Positions 50,800 to 59,534 of a DNA stretch of 64,000 nucleotides are shown here, piece by piece. The notes under the pieces were generated by a model. That model did not search any database. It had not been told where the DNA came from and saw only the letters and a program-made list of their open reading frames with translations. The position numbers and the translations under genes were made by a program. Numbering within the stretch: the stretch's first letter is position 1; the number at the start of each line of letters is the position of its first letter. Source of the DNA: Imperialibacter sp963977595 (lineage in GTDB: Bacteria > Bacteroidota > Bacteroidia > Cytophagales > Cyclobacteriaceae); the NCBI RefSeq assembly GCF_048007035.1, contig NZ_CP180355.1, positions 5,146,001 through 5,210,000 on the forward strand, read 5' to 3'.

Positions 50800-53244
50800 C
50801 TAGAACGGGTACCCGATTCCAATATTCAGAATAGTCTGTTCTTTTTCGCCAAATGGGAAGTTGGTCAGCAGCTTATCGAACACCCATCTTTGTCCGGGAG
50901 GCCGTGCTGGATCATGTATCTTGGCTCCCGCATCGAGTCTGAGGATAAGGAACGAAAAATCAAACCTCAGGCCAAAGCCAGATCCAACTGCGATTTCTTT
51001 AGCAAATGAGTCAACTTTGAACTGGCTTCCGGGCCTTGTGGCGTCATCTCTTAGCGTCCACACGTTGCCTGCATCGATGAAAAATGCCCACGAGACGAAG
51101 CTGAATAGCCTCCTGCGATATTCTACGCTCGTTTCAAACAGTATTTCGCCAGGTTGTTCGAAGCTGTAGTCGTAGAGTCCGTCTTTTTCCGGGTTGTCGT
51201 TGAGTGGAGGCGTGTAAGAACCGGGGCCAAGCCGCCGGGGCCGCCAGGCTCTGATGCCATTGCTACCGCCGGCAAAGAAGTACTTTTCATAGGGAAGCAC
51301 TGTGTTTATCCCGTAAGGCACTGCCACCCCAACGTTAAAGCGGTAGGCAAGATCATGCTTCGACGATAGGTTGGTGACCTTCCTGAAGTCGAAATTAGCT
51401 TTGGAAAATTGGTAGTACTCCAGCCTGTCGTTGATCAGGGCGTCCTGATTGAAAAACCAGAGGGTATTTCCGCTGGTCTCGACAAAAAACCTGAAAAAAC
51501 TGGCGTTTCCTTTAGTGATGCCATAGCTGTTGTTGTTGACAGCCACTGAGAAGCTTGTGCTGCCAACATAAGATGGATTGAAAGAATTGATCAGTAGATT
51601 CCCTCTGCTTGCGTAGTCTTCTAGCAGTTCCCGGAAGGCTTCATTTCTCAACTCAGAGTCGATAAAGCTGACGTCGGCAAGTGTCAGGTTGAAAAGGTGC
51701 TTATTGTCCTTTTGCCAGATATATGCCCAGGTCGAGTTGAAGTTGGTTCGCTTGTATTCACGCCTGTCTGTAACGGTGGTACCTACCAGCCAACGTGTTC
51801 TGGGGTTGAGCCTTCCCTGGTCTCGTCGTCTGCTCCAGGAGGCAGGTGTGATGAACTGAGGAAAAGTTAAGGCAAGATTCCCTCCATACTCCTTGCTTGA
51901 ATACACGTCCTTAACGTTTGTGGGTGAAGCGACGCCTTCGATGCCAAACCGGCCCGATAGTTCAAGTATTTCCAGCCCTTTGAATACATTCCTGTCCTTT
52001 ATGTTGGCGTTGAGAAACGGGCCGGGAAGTCCCTGACTTACATTGACGCCAAACTCTGTTGAGGTTTGGAACTTTTGAAGAGGGCTGGTATAGATATTGG
52101 CAATGAAATGAGTGCCTACTGTGTCGTAGTTGATGTTGACAAACTTAAAAATATCAAGGTTGGCCAATTGCTTTTGTGTCTCGAAGGTGTTGGCTCTGCT
52201 ATACATACTATCCGGATAGATAAAAACCCTCCAGTCAAGTATTTTTTTGTTGTATCGCTCCTCATAGAAGCTATAGTTGACACCATGATACATCCGGTTA
52301 CTTCGCTTCTCGCCAGGGATATTGATATTGGCATCGGTAATGAAGTTTACAGAGTCGATGACAAACCGTTTGTGGTCATGATCCTTTACAGGTGATTTCA
52401 CTGCGATTTCGATGAGGACCTTTTTATCGCCCAGGCTTGCCGTGTCCACCTGAAAAGAAATTAATTGCTTATTGAATCTGTAGTAGCCCTTGTTTACAAG
52501 AGATTCATAGACTCTTTCCCGTTCACTGGCCAGCTCCTTTTGGCGATATCTGTCGCCCTTCACTAACAGTGATTTATTCTCTGAGTTAAGTACAATGTCC
52601 TTGATCTCATCGTCGGGTATACCGTAAAATATCGAGTCAATCACATAGGGTTTGTTCCTGTCGAGCTCGTACGTCACCGACACTAATTTCCCCTTCTCCT
52701 TCAGCGACGAACTAACCCCTGCATTGAAATACCCCTCCGACTGAAGGTAGGAGACAAGATGTTGCTCTGTTTGTTCTCTCAACTCCGGCTTGAAAACAGC
52801 GACCTCTTCACCCCACCGCATGAATAAATTGCCTTCCTTTAAAGTTTTGTCAATTTTAGCAACCTTCTTGAGCTTTCTTGATTTAAGAAGCTCTGCTTTT
52901 TTTGGCTTTTTTTTGTCTATTGCTTTGGCAATCTTGGTATCGTACCTGGCAATGGCGCTTTCCTTTTTGCTTTGATACTTTGCTGAATCGTACCTGTGTT
53001 GCCCCCAGTAGTAGACATTTACATATAGAGACCAGGGGAAAATGGGCGTTCGCCGATTGGGCTTTTGCTGAAATTGGGCTTCGAGTTCATCAATATTCAG
53101 TCCCTTGGCATTTTCTATAGATTCTTTGTAAAGCAGCTTCTCGTCTTCTTTAAGGTACCGCAATCCCAAACACCCCGACAAAGTGCCCGAAAAAGCAGCG
53201 GCAATAATGGTTATAAATACTAATTTGCGGATTGAAGCCGTCAC
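50800..53244 (-). CDS. tamL: TamL-like lipidated BamA-family outer-membrane protein
   Basis: About 815 residues from the GTG at 53244, which yields MTASIRKLVFITIIAAAFSG with lipobox LSGC (Cys25). An ATG at 53277 is possible but would put a non-typical leader before the signal and overlap the divergent methylase gene further. POTRA-like domains with Lys-rich linkers occupy about 40-440, and the C-terminal 16-strand barrel ends NIGIGYPF with the terminal Phe of a BAM signal (LRDD..., GIRAWRPRRLGPGSY are conserved barrel features). BamA homologues bearing a lipid anchor are the TamL type of Bacteroidota, partner of TamB. The tamB gene is not in the window. Confidence 0.85.
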   Translation of the reverse strand: MTASIRKLVFITIIAAAFSGTLSGCLGLRYLKEDEKLLYKESIENAKGLNIDELEAQFQQKPNRRTPIFPWSLYVNVYYWGQHRYDSAKYQSKKESAIARYDTKIAKAIDKKKPKKAELLKSRKLKKVAKIDKTLKEGNLFMRWGEEVAVFKPELREQTEQHLVSYLQSEGYFNAGVSSSLKEKGKLVSVTYELDRNKPYVIDSIFYGIPDDEIKDIVLNSENKSLLVKGDRYRQKELASERERVYESLVNKGYYRFNKQLISFQVDTASLGDKKVLIEIAVKSPVKDHDHKRFVIDSVNFITDANINIPGEKRSNRMYHGVNYSFYEERYNKKILDWRVFIYPDSMYSRANTFETQKQLANLDIFKFVNINYDTVGTHFIANIYTSPLQKFQTSTEFGVNVSQGLPGPFLNANIKDRNVFKGLEILELSGRFGIEGVASPTNVKDVYSSKEYGGNLALTFPQFITPASWSRRRDQGRLNPRTRWLVGTTVTDRREYKRTNFNSTWAYIWQKDNKHLFNLTLADVSFIDSELRNEAFRELLEDYASRGNLLINSFNPSYVGSTSFSVAVNNNSYGITKGNASFFRFFVETSGNTLWFFNQDALINDRLEYYQFSKANFDFRKVTNLSSKHDLAYRFNVGVAVPYGINTVLPYEKYFFAGGSNGIRAWRPRRLGPGSYTPPLNDNPEKDGLYDYSFEQPGEILFETSVEYRRRLFSFVSWAFFIDAGNVWTLRDDATRPGSQFKVDSFAKEIAVGSGFGLRFDFSFLILRLDAGAKIHDPARPPGQRWVFDKLLTNFPFGEKEQTILNIGIGYPF

Positions 53245-53248
53245 GGGA

Positions 53249-53995
53249 ATGATTTCGAAAAACAGGGCAAAATTCATTAAATCACTGCAATTAAAAAAAT
53301 TCAGAAAGCAGGAGGGGCTTTTTGTGGTAGAGGGCGGTAAAAGTGTGCTCGAAGTTTTGCAATCAAATTTCACGCTCATAGAACTGTATGTAACCTCTTC
53401 CTTTTACGCAGAAAACGAATTTATTCTAAAACTGGCACCTATTTCGGTAGAAATAGTTTCGGAGCGGGAGCTGGAATTGGCCAGTGGTTTACAATCCAAC
53501 AATGCTGCCTTGGCCGTTGTTCAAATGCCAGCTTATCAGTTTGAGGCACCTGTTGCCTCGGAGTTTGCCCTTGTTTTGGACGATGTGAGGGATCCAGGTA
53601 ACCTTGGCACCATCATCAGGATAGCCGACTGGTATGGCATCGGCAAGGTGTATTGCTCTCCGGAAACAACTGACCTGTTCGCAGGGAAGGTGGTGCAGGC
53701 ATGCATGGGCTCGCTAACCAGAGTGAAGGTTTTTTATACGGCGTTGAACACCCTGTTGGAGGGGTACGAGGGGCCTGTGTATGGTGCTCTTTTGAATGGG
53801 AAGAACATCTACGACGAAAGGTTCGATCAAGGCGGGCTTATTGTGATGGGCAATGAGTCAAACGGCATTTCTGCTGGCTTGCTGCCGCTGGTGAGCCACC
53901 CAATTACCATCCCGGGGCACGGTGGTGCCGAGTCGCTCAACGTAGCTATAGCTACTGCCATAGTTTGTGATAATGTACGCAGGCCAAAGGGCTAG
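53249..53995 (+). CDS. TrmH/SpoU-family RNA methyltransferase
   Basis: A 248-residue SPOUT-fold methylase. The start at 53249 (MISKNRAKFIKSLQLKKFRKQEGLFVVEGGKSVLEVL) is chosen over 53183 because the preceding part has no conserved sequence. Motifs 1-3 of the family are visible: LVLDDVRDPGNLGTIIRIADWYGI, LIVMGNESNGIS and IPGHGGAESLNVAIATAIV. It 2'-O-methylates a ribose in rRNA or tRNA; the target is unknown. Its start lies four bases from the tamL GTG on the opposite strand, and its stop overlaps the next gene convergently. Confidence 0.93.
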   Translation: MISKNRAKFIKSLQLKKFRKQEGLFVVEGGKSVLEVLQSNFTLIELYVTSSFYAENEFILKLAPISVEIVSERELELASGLQSNNAALAVVQMPAYQFEAPVASEFALVLDDVRDPGNLGTIIRIADWYGIGKVYCSPETTDLFAGKVVQACMGSLTRVKVFYTALNTLLEGYEGPVYGALLNGKNIYDERFDQGGLIVMGNESNGISAGLLPLVSHPITIPGHGGAESLNVAIATAIVCDNVRRPKG

Positions 53996-55002
53996 TTAGC
54001 TGCCTTTACATTGATAGCAAAGGCCCGTACCGGGTTGACCCGCAGCAGTTGGTCTATGTCTTTTTCTGAAAAATCGTTTTGCTTCAAAAGGGGGATGAGC
54101 TCATCAAAAATGGCTGTGAATGCCTTGAAGTCACCCCCGTTCAATTCACCCGGGCTGTACCAACCGGCGTCGTGGGAAATAAGCACTTTGTCTAAAAGAC
54201 CGTTTTTCTTGCAATAGATGAGTCGCTTCAAGTGTTCTTCCACATCCCAAACTACCCCGTCAAGACTGATCCATGCACCTAAGTCATAAGCTTTGTTATA
54301 GTAAGTGAAATCAGTTTCGATCTGGGCGTGCACCCAAATGAACGCAGATGGGTCAACACCTTCGGCCTTTAGAAGGGCTATTTCTTCCAGGGCAGGCAGT
54401 GCCGGGCCCGTGTGGGAAGCGATGGTCATTCCCGTGGCCAGGTGTGTGATGGCGGCCGCCCGGACGAGTTTTTGATCTACAGTGGAAAGTGGTACGCTGC
54501 TATTGACGCTGATTTTTATGAAACCCGGCTTGACGCCCGATCCCTCAATACCGTTTTGGAATTCGTCGATCCATCTTGTGGCCAATTGTTCCGCTGTTTC
54601 TGTGAAAGCATGCTCAGGTAAGTACTTGTTGCCGACAGCTCCATAGTAACCGGTGTTGGTTATGATCGTCAGCCCCGATAGCTCACTGAGTGCCTTTAGC
54701 AGCCAGGGGTCTCGTCCCAGGTAGGCGGGTGTGCAGTCGATAAAGGTGTTGACACCTCTTTTCCTGGCGTCCACCAGAAAGGGAAGTGTCTGGGCAATCA
54801 CGCTGTCCCGGTCCCATCGGTGGTAGCCAACGCTGTCGGCTCCTATAAAGTCGACCAGGATGTGTTCGTGGATGAGTGTGGTTCCCATTTCGCTGGGGGT
54901 CATTTTGCCGTTGACTGAAATGACCTCGGGCTGTTTAGCTGCAGGAGCACAATATGACAAAACAGCCAGGGCGGTGATCAATAAAAGGGAGTAGAGTCTC
55001 AT
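53992..55002 (-). CDS. Phosphotriesterase-family lipoprotein
   Basis: A 336-residue protein with a lipobox (VLSYC, Cys18). The amidohydrolase metal site is intact: IHEHILV (His45, His47), the bridging Lys in GFIKISVNS near 167, ASHTGPA (His near 200), VHAQIETDF (His near 228) and LISHDAGWYSP (Asp near 287). Relatives act as phosphotriesterases or lactonases; the physiological substrate is not clear. The start overlaps the queuosine-precursor transporter stop by one base (55002). Confidence 0.85.
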   Translation of the reverse strand: MRLYSLLLITALAVLSYCAPAAKQPEVISVNGKMTPSEMGTTLIHEHILVDFIGADSVGYHRWDRDSVIAQTLPFLVDARKRGVNTFIDCTPAYLGRDPWLLKALSELSGLTIITNTGYYGAVGNKYLPEHAFTETAEQLATRWIDEFQNGIEGSGVKPGFIKISVNSSVPLSTVDQKLVRAAAITHLATGMTIASHTGPALPALEEIALLKAEGVDPSAFIWVHAQIETDFTYYNKAYDLGAWISLDGVVWDVEEHLKRLIYCKKNGLLDKVLISHDAGWYSPGELNGGDFKAFTAIFDELIPLLKQNDFSEKDIDQLLRVNPVRAFAINVKAAN

Positions 55003-55808
55003 CAGAAAAAGCCTTTACTTTTCGCAGCAGCGTCTTCAATCAGCGCTTCTGCATCTTTTTTGCCCAGGTACCGATCAATGAAGTAATGAGCGACGTAAAG
55101 CAGAGGTGTGAGCAGAATGGCCACGCTGAATTTGTAGATATAGTTGATGGTGCCTACTGCTGCAAGCTGAGAGAGACTCCAGCGACCACCTTCAGGAGCG
55201 AGGACGTAGAAAGCAATGCCGAGCACTACGAAGCTATCGATAAACTGACTAACAAGCGTCGAACCGGTGGCCCTGAGCCAGATCATTTTTGATCCGGTTA
55301 CTTTGCGAAGCTGATGAAACACATAGACATCGAGCAACTGGCCGATAAGGAACGCCACCAGTGATCCAATGATGATGCCGAGGCCTTGCCTGAAAATGAC
55401 TTTGAAAGCATAGTTGATATTGAATGGATGCCCTTCATTGTCGGTGCCGTTGACGTCGAGCCAGAAAGCGGCGGGGTCGAGCAAGGTTACCAGATAGATG
55501 ACCAGAAAAACGTAGGCGATGAAACCGGCGGTCATATAGCTGATCCTTTTCACGCCTTGTTTGCCGAAGTATTCGTTGATGATGTCGGTGGTGATGAAAA
55601 CCACCGGCCAAATGACGGCCCCTGCTGTTAGGTTGAAGTCGAGCACAAAGTCGCCAAAGAGATGAATTTGTGCCGGGGGCAGTCCGAAGGTGCCTTCGGC
55701 TGAGAAAATTTTGACACCAATCATCTCGGCAACCACGGCATTGGTGAGAAAAATGCCGCTCAGGACGATAAAGAGGTTGGTTCGTTTGTTGTTCAGTGTT
55801 TGCTCCAT
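55002..55808 (-). CDS. Queuosine precursor transporter (YhhQ/VUT family)
   Basis: A 268-residue membrane protein starting MEQTLNNKRTNLFIVLSG; the frame extends to 55850 but the added residues lack family similarity. About six helices, with the YhhQ/VUT hallmarks VFITTDIINEYFGKQGVKRISY and GSTLVSQFIDSFVVLGIAFY. The family imports queuine or preQ precursors for tRNA modification. Sits between rnz and the phosphotriesterase-like gene. Confidence 0.9.
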   Translation of the reverse strand: MEQTLNNKRTNLFIVLSGIFLTNAVVAEMIGVKIFSAEGTFGLPPAQIHLFGDFVLDFNLTAGAVIWPVVFITTDIINEYFGKQGVKRISYMTAGFIAYVFLVIYLVTLLDPAAFWLDVNGTDNEGHPFNINYAFKVIFRQGLGIIIGSLVAFLIGQLLDVYVFHQLRKVTGSKMIWLRATGSTLVSQFIDSFVVLGIAFYVLAPEGGRWSLSQLAAVGTINYIYKFSVAILLTPLLYVAHYFIDRYLGKKDAEALIEDAAAKSKGFF

Positions 55809-55815
55809 CTTTCTG

Positions 55816-56730
55816 TCAGGCAGGGGAGAAGTCAGTCCCCTCAATACCAAGATACGATTCTTTAAACACAGTCAATGCTTCTTCCAGTAAAGGATTTAGT
55901 TCTTTGTAGCGGGTGCTAAAGTGACCCAGTATCAACTTGCCCACGCCAGCTTTCAGCGCCAGGGTAGCTGCCTGCGCTGCCGTGGAGTGAAACGTTAGTT
56001 CAGCTCGCTCTCTCATGTCCTCCAGAAAGGTGCCCTCGTGATAGAGCATGTCGACACTGGCAATGTATTGGATGAGGGACTCGTCGTACTTCGTATCGGC
56101 GCAGTAGGCGTACGAATAAGAGGGCCGGGGAGGGAGTGTTACCTCGCTATTTTTGTATTTGATGTTCCCCTTTTCATCCAGCAGGTCTTCTCCGTTTTTT
56201 AGCTTGATGATCAGGGTGGGCGTTACGTTAGGGGGCAGCAATGACTTCTCAATCCGTCTATTTTTTGGTTTCTCACGAAAAAGAAACCCACTACAGGGAA
56301 TTCGGTGACTGACAGGAAAACTGCTGACAGTAATTTTCTGATTTTCCAGAAGCACTTCACTAGTGCCGGGCACCCATTCTTTGAACTGGATGGGGAAGTT
56401 CAGTGTGGTGTTGGAGTACTTGAATTGCAAACTGAGGATTTCAGATAGCCCCGGAGGGCCATAGAGGAAGAGCCTGGCCTTTCTGCCATACAAATGCATG
56501 GTTGATAACAGCCCTATCAGGCCGTAGTAGTGGTCGCCATGCAGGTGGCTGATGAAAATATGATTGATTTTGGTGGCCTTTACCTTGAATTTCTTTAACT
56601 GAAGCTGGGTGCCCTCTCCGCAATCGATGAGAAAGTGCTCGTCATCAACCACCAGTACTTGCGACGTTTGGTTTCTGTTGTGCGCTGGAGCGGCGGAATT
56701 TGACCCAAGAATTTTTAATACAAAGCTCAA
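55816..56730 (-). CDS. rnz: Ribonuclease Z
   Basis: A 304-residue metallo-beta-lactamase-fold enzyme that matures tRNA 3' ends. It opens LKILGSNSAAPAHNRNQTSQVLVVDDEHFLIDCGEGTQLQL, carries the zinc motif SHLHGDHYYGLIGLLSTM (62-67), the later YHEGTFLEDM and LILGHFSTRYKE near 269-280. Both local tRNA genes lack an encoded CCA, consistent with tRNAs being processed by this enzyme. It follows the STAS gene by six bases. Confidence 0.94.
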   Translation of the reverse strand: MSFVLKILGSNSAAPAHNRNQTSQVLVVDDEHFLIDCGEGTQLQLKKFKVKATKINHIFISHLHGDHYYGLIGLLSTMHLYGRKARLFLYGPPGLSEILSLQFKYSNTTLNFPIQFKEWVPGTSEVLLENQKITVSSFPVSHRIPCSGFLFREKPKNRRIEKSLLPPNVTPTLIIKLKNGEDLLDEKGNIKYKNSEVTLPPRPSYSYAYCADTKYDESLIQYIASVDMLYHEGTFLEDMRERAELTFHSTAAQAATLALKAGVGKLILGHFSTRYKELNPLLEEALTVFKESYLGIEGTDFSPA

Positions 56731-56736
56731 TGGAGA

Positions 56737-57114
56737 CTATTCTTCTTCCTCCTCGAGTCCGCTTTCAATTTCATGAAGAAATACCGTGTCTATTGCCTCT
56801 TCCTTGGTAGGTACTATATTCAATACCTTGTCAAGCTGCGATATTTTAATCAGCTTCACCACGTGGTCGTTCATGCCGATCATAACGAAGATGCCACCAG
56901 CTTCTGAAAAGCAACGGTTGCCAACAAGCAATGCACTCAGGCCAGAAGAATCGACATATTTTACGTCGGAAAGGTCGAGGATCATGTTGGAGCTGCCTTC
57001 AGCTTGCAGCTTCACAAATTCAGATTTGTAATCAGGGGCAGTAGAGGTATCCAGTTTTTCCTGCGTAATTTTTAAGATGCTGTATTTTTCGCTCTTGTCT
57101 AACGAATACTTCAT
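56737..57114 (-). CDS. STAS-domain protein (anti-sigma-factor antagonist type)
   Basis: A 125-residue cytosolic protein with a STAS domain at about 5-105: LDTSTAPDYKSEFVKL, then LSDVKYVDSSGLSALLVGNR, where the second Ser of DSSGLSALL is the phosphorylatable residue in SpoIIAA-type proteins. A Glu-rich tail (EIESGLEEEEE) ends the chain. No partner anti-sigma kinase is nearby. It is followed by rnz with a six-base gap. Confidence 0.88.
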   Translation of the reverse strand: MKYSLDKSEKYSILKITQEKLDTSTAPDYKSEFVKLQAEGSSNMILDLSDVKYVDSSGLSALLVGNRCFSEAGGIFVMIGMNDHVVKLIKISQLDKVLNIVPTKEEAIDTVFLHEIESGLEEEEE

Positions 57115-57132
57115 GTGTGTATGTGTTTACTT

Positions 57133-58080
57133 CTACTTACTAATTTCTTTAAGACTCTTTAAAACGTTCGACTCTATGGTTGATTCAACCCCAGCATAGC
57201 TGCGTTTCTGGAATTTTTCGCCTGTTACTTTCTCAAAAAGCTCAATATAGCGATGTGAGATCGAGTTTACTACCTCATCTGACATTTCCGGCACATTTTG
57301 ACCTTCTTTGCCCTGAAATCCATTTTCAATTAGCCACTGCCGTACAAACTCTTTGGAGAGTTGCTTTTGAGGCTCTCCCCTCGACTGAATGGCTTCGTAC
57401 GTGTCGGCGTAAAAATACCGGGATGAATCAGGGGTATGTATTTCGTCAATTAAATAGATGGTGCCGTCGTGCTTCCCAAATTCGTATTTGGTGTCGACCA
57501 AAATGAGCCCCTGCGAGGCTGCATACTCCGAACCCTTTTTGTAAAGCGCTTGCGTATAATTCTCCAGCTGCATATAGTCAGCTTCCGATACTATTCCCTG
57601 TGCTATGATTTCCTCCCTGGAAATGTCCATATCGTGACCCTCAGAGGCTTTGGTAGTGGGTGTGATGATGGGAGAGGGGAGCTTGTCATTTTCTTTTAGC
57701 CCGTCGGGAAGAGGCACTCCGCAAACTTGACGCTTCCCTGATTTATATTCTCTCCAGGCATGACCGGCCAAATATCCCCTGATCACCATTTCTACTTTGA
57801 AGGGTTCGCACTTCACACCAATCGTGACATTGGGATCAGGTACTGCAGTTACCCAGTTCGGCACCACGTCCCTGGTTAGTGCCAGAAACTTGGCCGCAAT
57901 CTGGTTGAGGATTTGGCCTTTGAACGGAATGGCCCTGGGAAGAATGACGTCGAACGCTGAAATTCGATCACTGGCAACTACTATCATCAGTTGGTCGAGG
58001 TAGTACACGTCCCGCACTTTGCCTTTGTATTTGCCAGTGACGCCGGGGAATTGAAATTGGGTTTCCTTGAGGGCTTCCAT
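57133..58080 (-). CDS. purC: SAICAR synthase (phosphoribosylaminoimidazole-succinocarboxamide synthase)
   Basis: A 315-residue enzyme of purine biosynthesis that ligates aspartate to CAIR. Conserved features include KGKVRDVYYLDQLMIVVASDRISAFDVILPRAIPFKGQIL (signature), RGYLAGHAWREYKSGKRQVCGVPLPDGLKE, and GLILVDTKYEFGKHDGTIYLIDEIHTPDSSRYF. The length is that of the longer, eukaryote-like PurC group found in Bacteroidota. It lies 18 bases upstream of the STAS gene. Confidence 0.95.
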   Translation of the reverse strand: MEALKETQFQFPGVTGKYKGKVRDVYYLDQLMIVVASDRISAFDVILPRAIPFKGQILNQIAAKFLALTRDVVPNWVTAVPDPNVTIGVKCEPFKVEMVIRGYLAGHAWREYKSGKRQVCGVPLPDGLKENDKLPSPIITPTTKASEGHDMDISREEIIAQGIVSEADYMQLENYTQALYKKGSEYAASQGLILVDTKYEFGKHDGTIYLIDEIHTPDSSRYFYADTYEAIQSRGEPQKQLSKEFVRQWLIENGFQGKEGQNVPEMSDEVVNSISHRYIELFEKVTGEKFQKRSYAGVESTIESNVLKSLKEISK

Positions 58081-58157
58081 AAGGGTGACAAATTTATGGA
58101 TGGGTGGCGTATTAAAAAATTTTCTTTTTTGAAATGTAGCAGTGAGGAGATGGCGGG

Positions 58158-59468
58158 CTATTGCTCCCTGATGACCTTGCCCAGTTTATAGGTAATCGTC
58201 TTTTCCAGCCTTCCTTTACGGTCATAATATTTCCATGTGCCATTTTTCAGGTTTCTCACATAACTTCCCTCTTCAATAAGATCGCCTGACTTATCAAAGG
58301 CTTTGTGGGAGCCGTGCTTCCTGTCGTATTCGTAGTAAGTTTCGTAAGCAGTTTTTTTATTGGGGTGGTAGCCTATTGTCAAACCATGCTGCTTGCCATT
58401 CTTGAAGTCGGCTTCCTCCGCTATAATCTCTTTCGAACTATATGTTGTCCTCTTGCCATCAAGTTTGTCGTCGACGTAGTTTTCTCTGATGAATGATCCA
58501 TCGGCAATATTGTAAAGTGTCCACTGCCCTGAGCGGACGTCCTCTTTGTAGGTTTTAGTGGAGAGAAGCTGACCTGAGGCATTGAACTCTTCAATGGTGC
58601 GGTCTTTCTCGTTGTTGGAGTAGTCAGTTGCCGTTTTCACAGCGCCGTTGGGATGGTAAGTGTAGTTTTTCCCTATCCGGGATCCTTCTTTGTACACTAG
58701 CTTTTGTGAGGGTGTTCCATCTTCAAAAAAAGCGTTTGCAGTGCCACTTAGTTTTCCCTGCACGTAGGTGCCGGCATACTCCAACTGCTCATTCGCATAG
58801 TAGGTTTTGTAGGTGCCGTTTTGCAGCCCGGCCTCATTGTAGGCTTCAGTTTTTAGGGTACCTGAGGGATAGTAGGTTTTGAAATGCCCATCCAGCTTCC
58901 CCTTTTTATAATAGGCCTCCGTTTCTTTGGTTCCGCTTTCGTAGAACGTTTCGGTGGCACCGTTCTGTAGCCCGCTTTGGTAATGGATCACCTCTTTCTT
59001 CACGCCGCTGGGATAGTAATTCACCACCTCACCATCGGGCTTGCCACTTTTGAATTCAGTGGAGGATTTGACGACCTCATCTTCGTAATAGGAAATAATT
59101 TGTCCGGAAAGCGTGTCGTTTTTAAAGACGGCGATTTGAAGCAGGTTGCCGTTGGGGTGATACACTTTTGTTTCTCCCTGCCTTAAGCCATCGATGTAGA
59201 TGGTTTCTCTCTGTAGCTTGCCGTTGTCGTAGTAGTTAAAAAACGTGCCATTTCGCTTCCCTTTTACGTAATCGCCTTCGATGATGACTACGCCCTCCGG
59301 GTTGTATTTAAGATACCTACCATCTATTAGGCTGCTGTCGGCATTCAGAACAAAGTATTCTTCGTTTTTAAGGCCTTTGATCCGGTCGTGATAGGTGGTG
59401 ATTTTGGTTTGGCTGGCCACAACCAAAGGAAGGAGAAGCATGCTAAATAAAAGGCAGTTTTTCATCAT
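58158..59468 (-). CDS. Exported MORN/YwqK-type repeat protein
   Basis: A 436-residue protein with a signal peptide (MMKNCLLFSMLLLPLVVAS). The rest is a chain of ~23-residue YwqK/MORN-2 type units of the form GxxxxYYxxGxLxxExxYxxGxxxG (for example YYPSGVKKEVIHYQSGLQNG). By eye there are about fifteen units. MORN repeats act as binding or scaffold modules in envelope proteins; this one is sometimes annotated as a YwqK antitoxin, but no toxin is adjacent. Located directly after the thiolase on the same strand, with a hairpin terminator in between. Confidence 0.82.
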   Translation of the reverse strand: MMKNCLLFSMLLLPLVVASQTKITTYHDRIKGLKNEEYFVLNADSSLIDGRYLKYNPEGVVIIEGDYVKGKRNGTFFNYYDNGKLQRETIYIDGLRQGETKVYHPNGNLLQIAVFKNDTLSGQIISYYEDEVVKSSTEFKSGKPDGEVVNYYPSGVKKEVIHYQSGLQNGATETFYESGTKETEAYYKKGKLDGHFKTYYPSGTLKTEAYNEAGLQNGTYKTYYANEQLEYAGTYVQGKLSGTANAFFEDGTPSQKLVYKEGSRIGKNYTYHPNGAVKTATDYSNNEKDRTIEEFNASGQLLSTKTYKEDVRSGQWTLYNIADGSFIRENYVDDKLDGKRTTYSSKEIIAEEADFKNGKQHGLTIGYHPNKKTAYETYYEYDRKHGSHKAFDKSGDLIEEGSYVRNLKNGTWKYYDRKGRLEKTITYKLGKVIREQ

Positions 59469-59483
59469 GCATCAAGCGAATTT

Positions 59484-59515
59484 AAAATGAGCGCCGCTTG
59501 ATAACGTTGCGGCGC
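59484..59515 (-). terminator. Hairpin terminator of the thiolase gene
   Basis: On the minus strand GCGCCGC (59515-59509) pairs with GCGGCGC (59497-59491) with an 11-base loop, followed by TCATTTT. It lies 20 bases after the thiolase stop and 16 before the MORN start. Confidence 0.6.
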
Positions 59516-59534
59516 CACTTTCATTTTTTACGGG

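Noticed and set aside
58158..59468. Calling the MORN/YwqK protein an antitoxin
   Set aside because: The YwqK antitoxin label is only a family name; no toxin gene is adjacent and the protein has a signal peptide.
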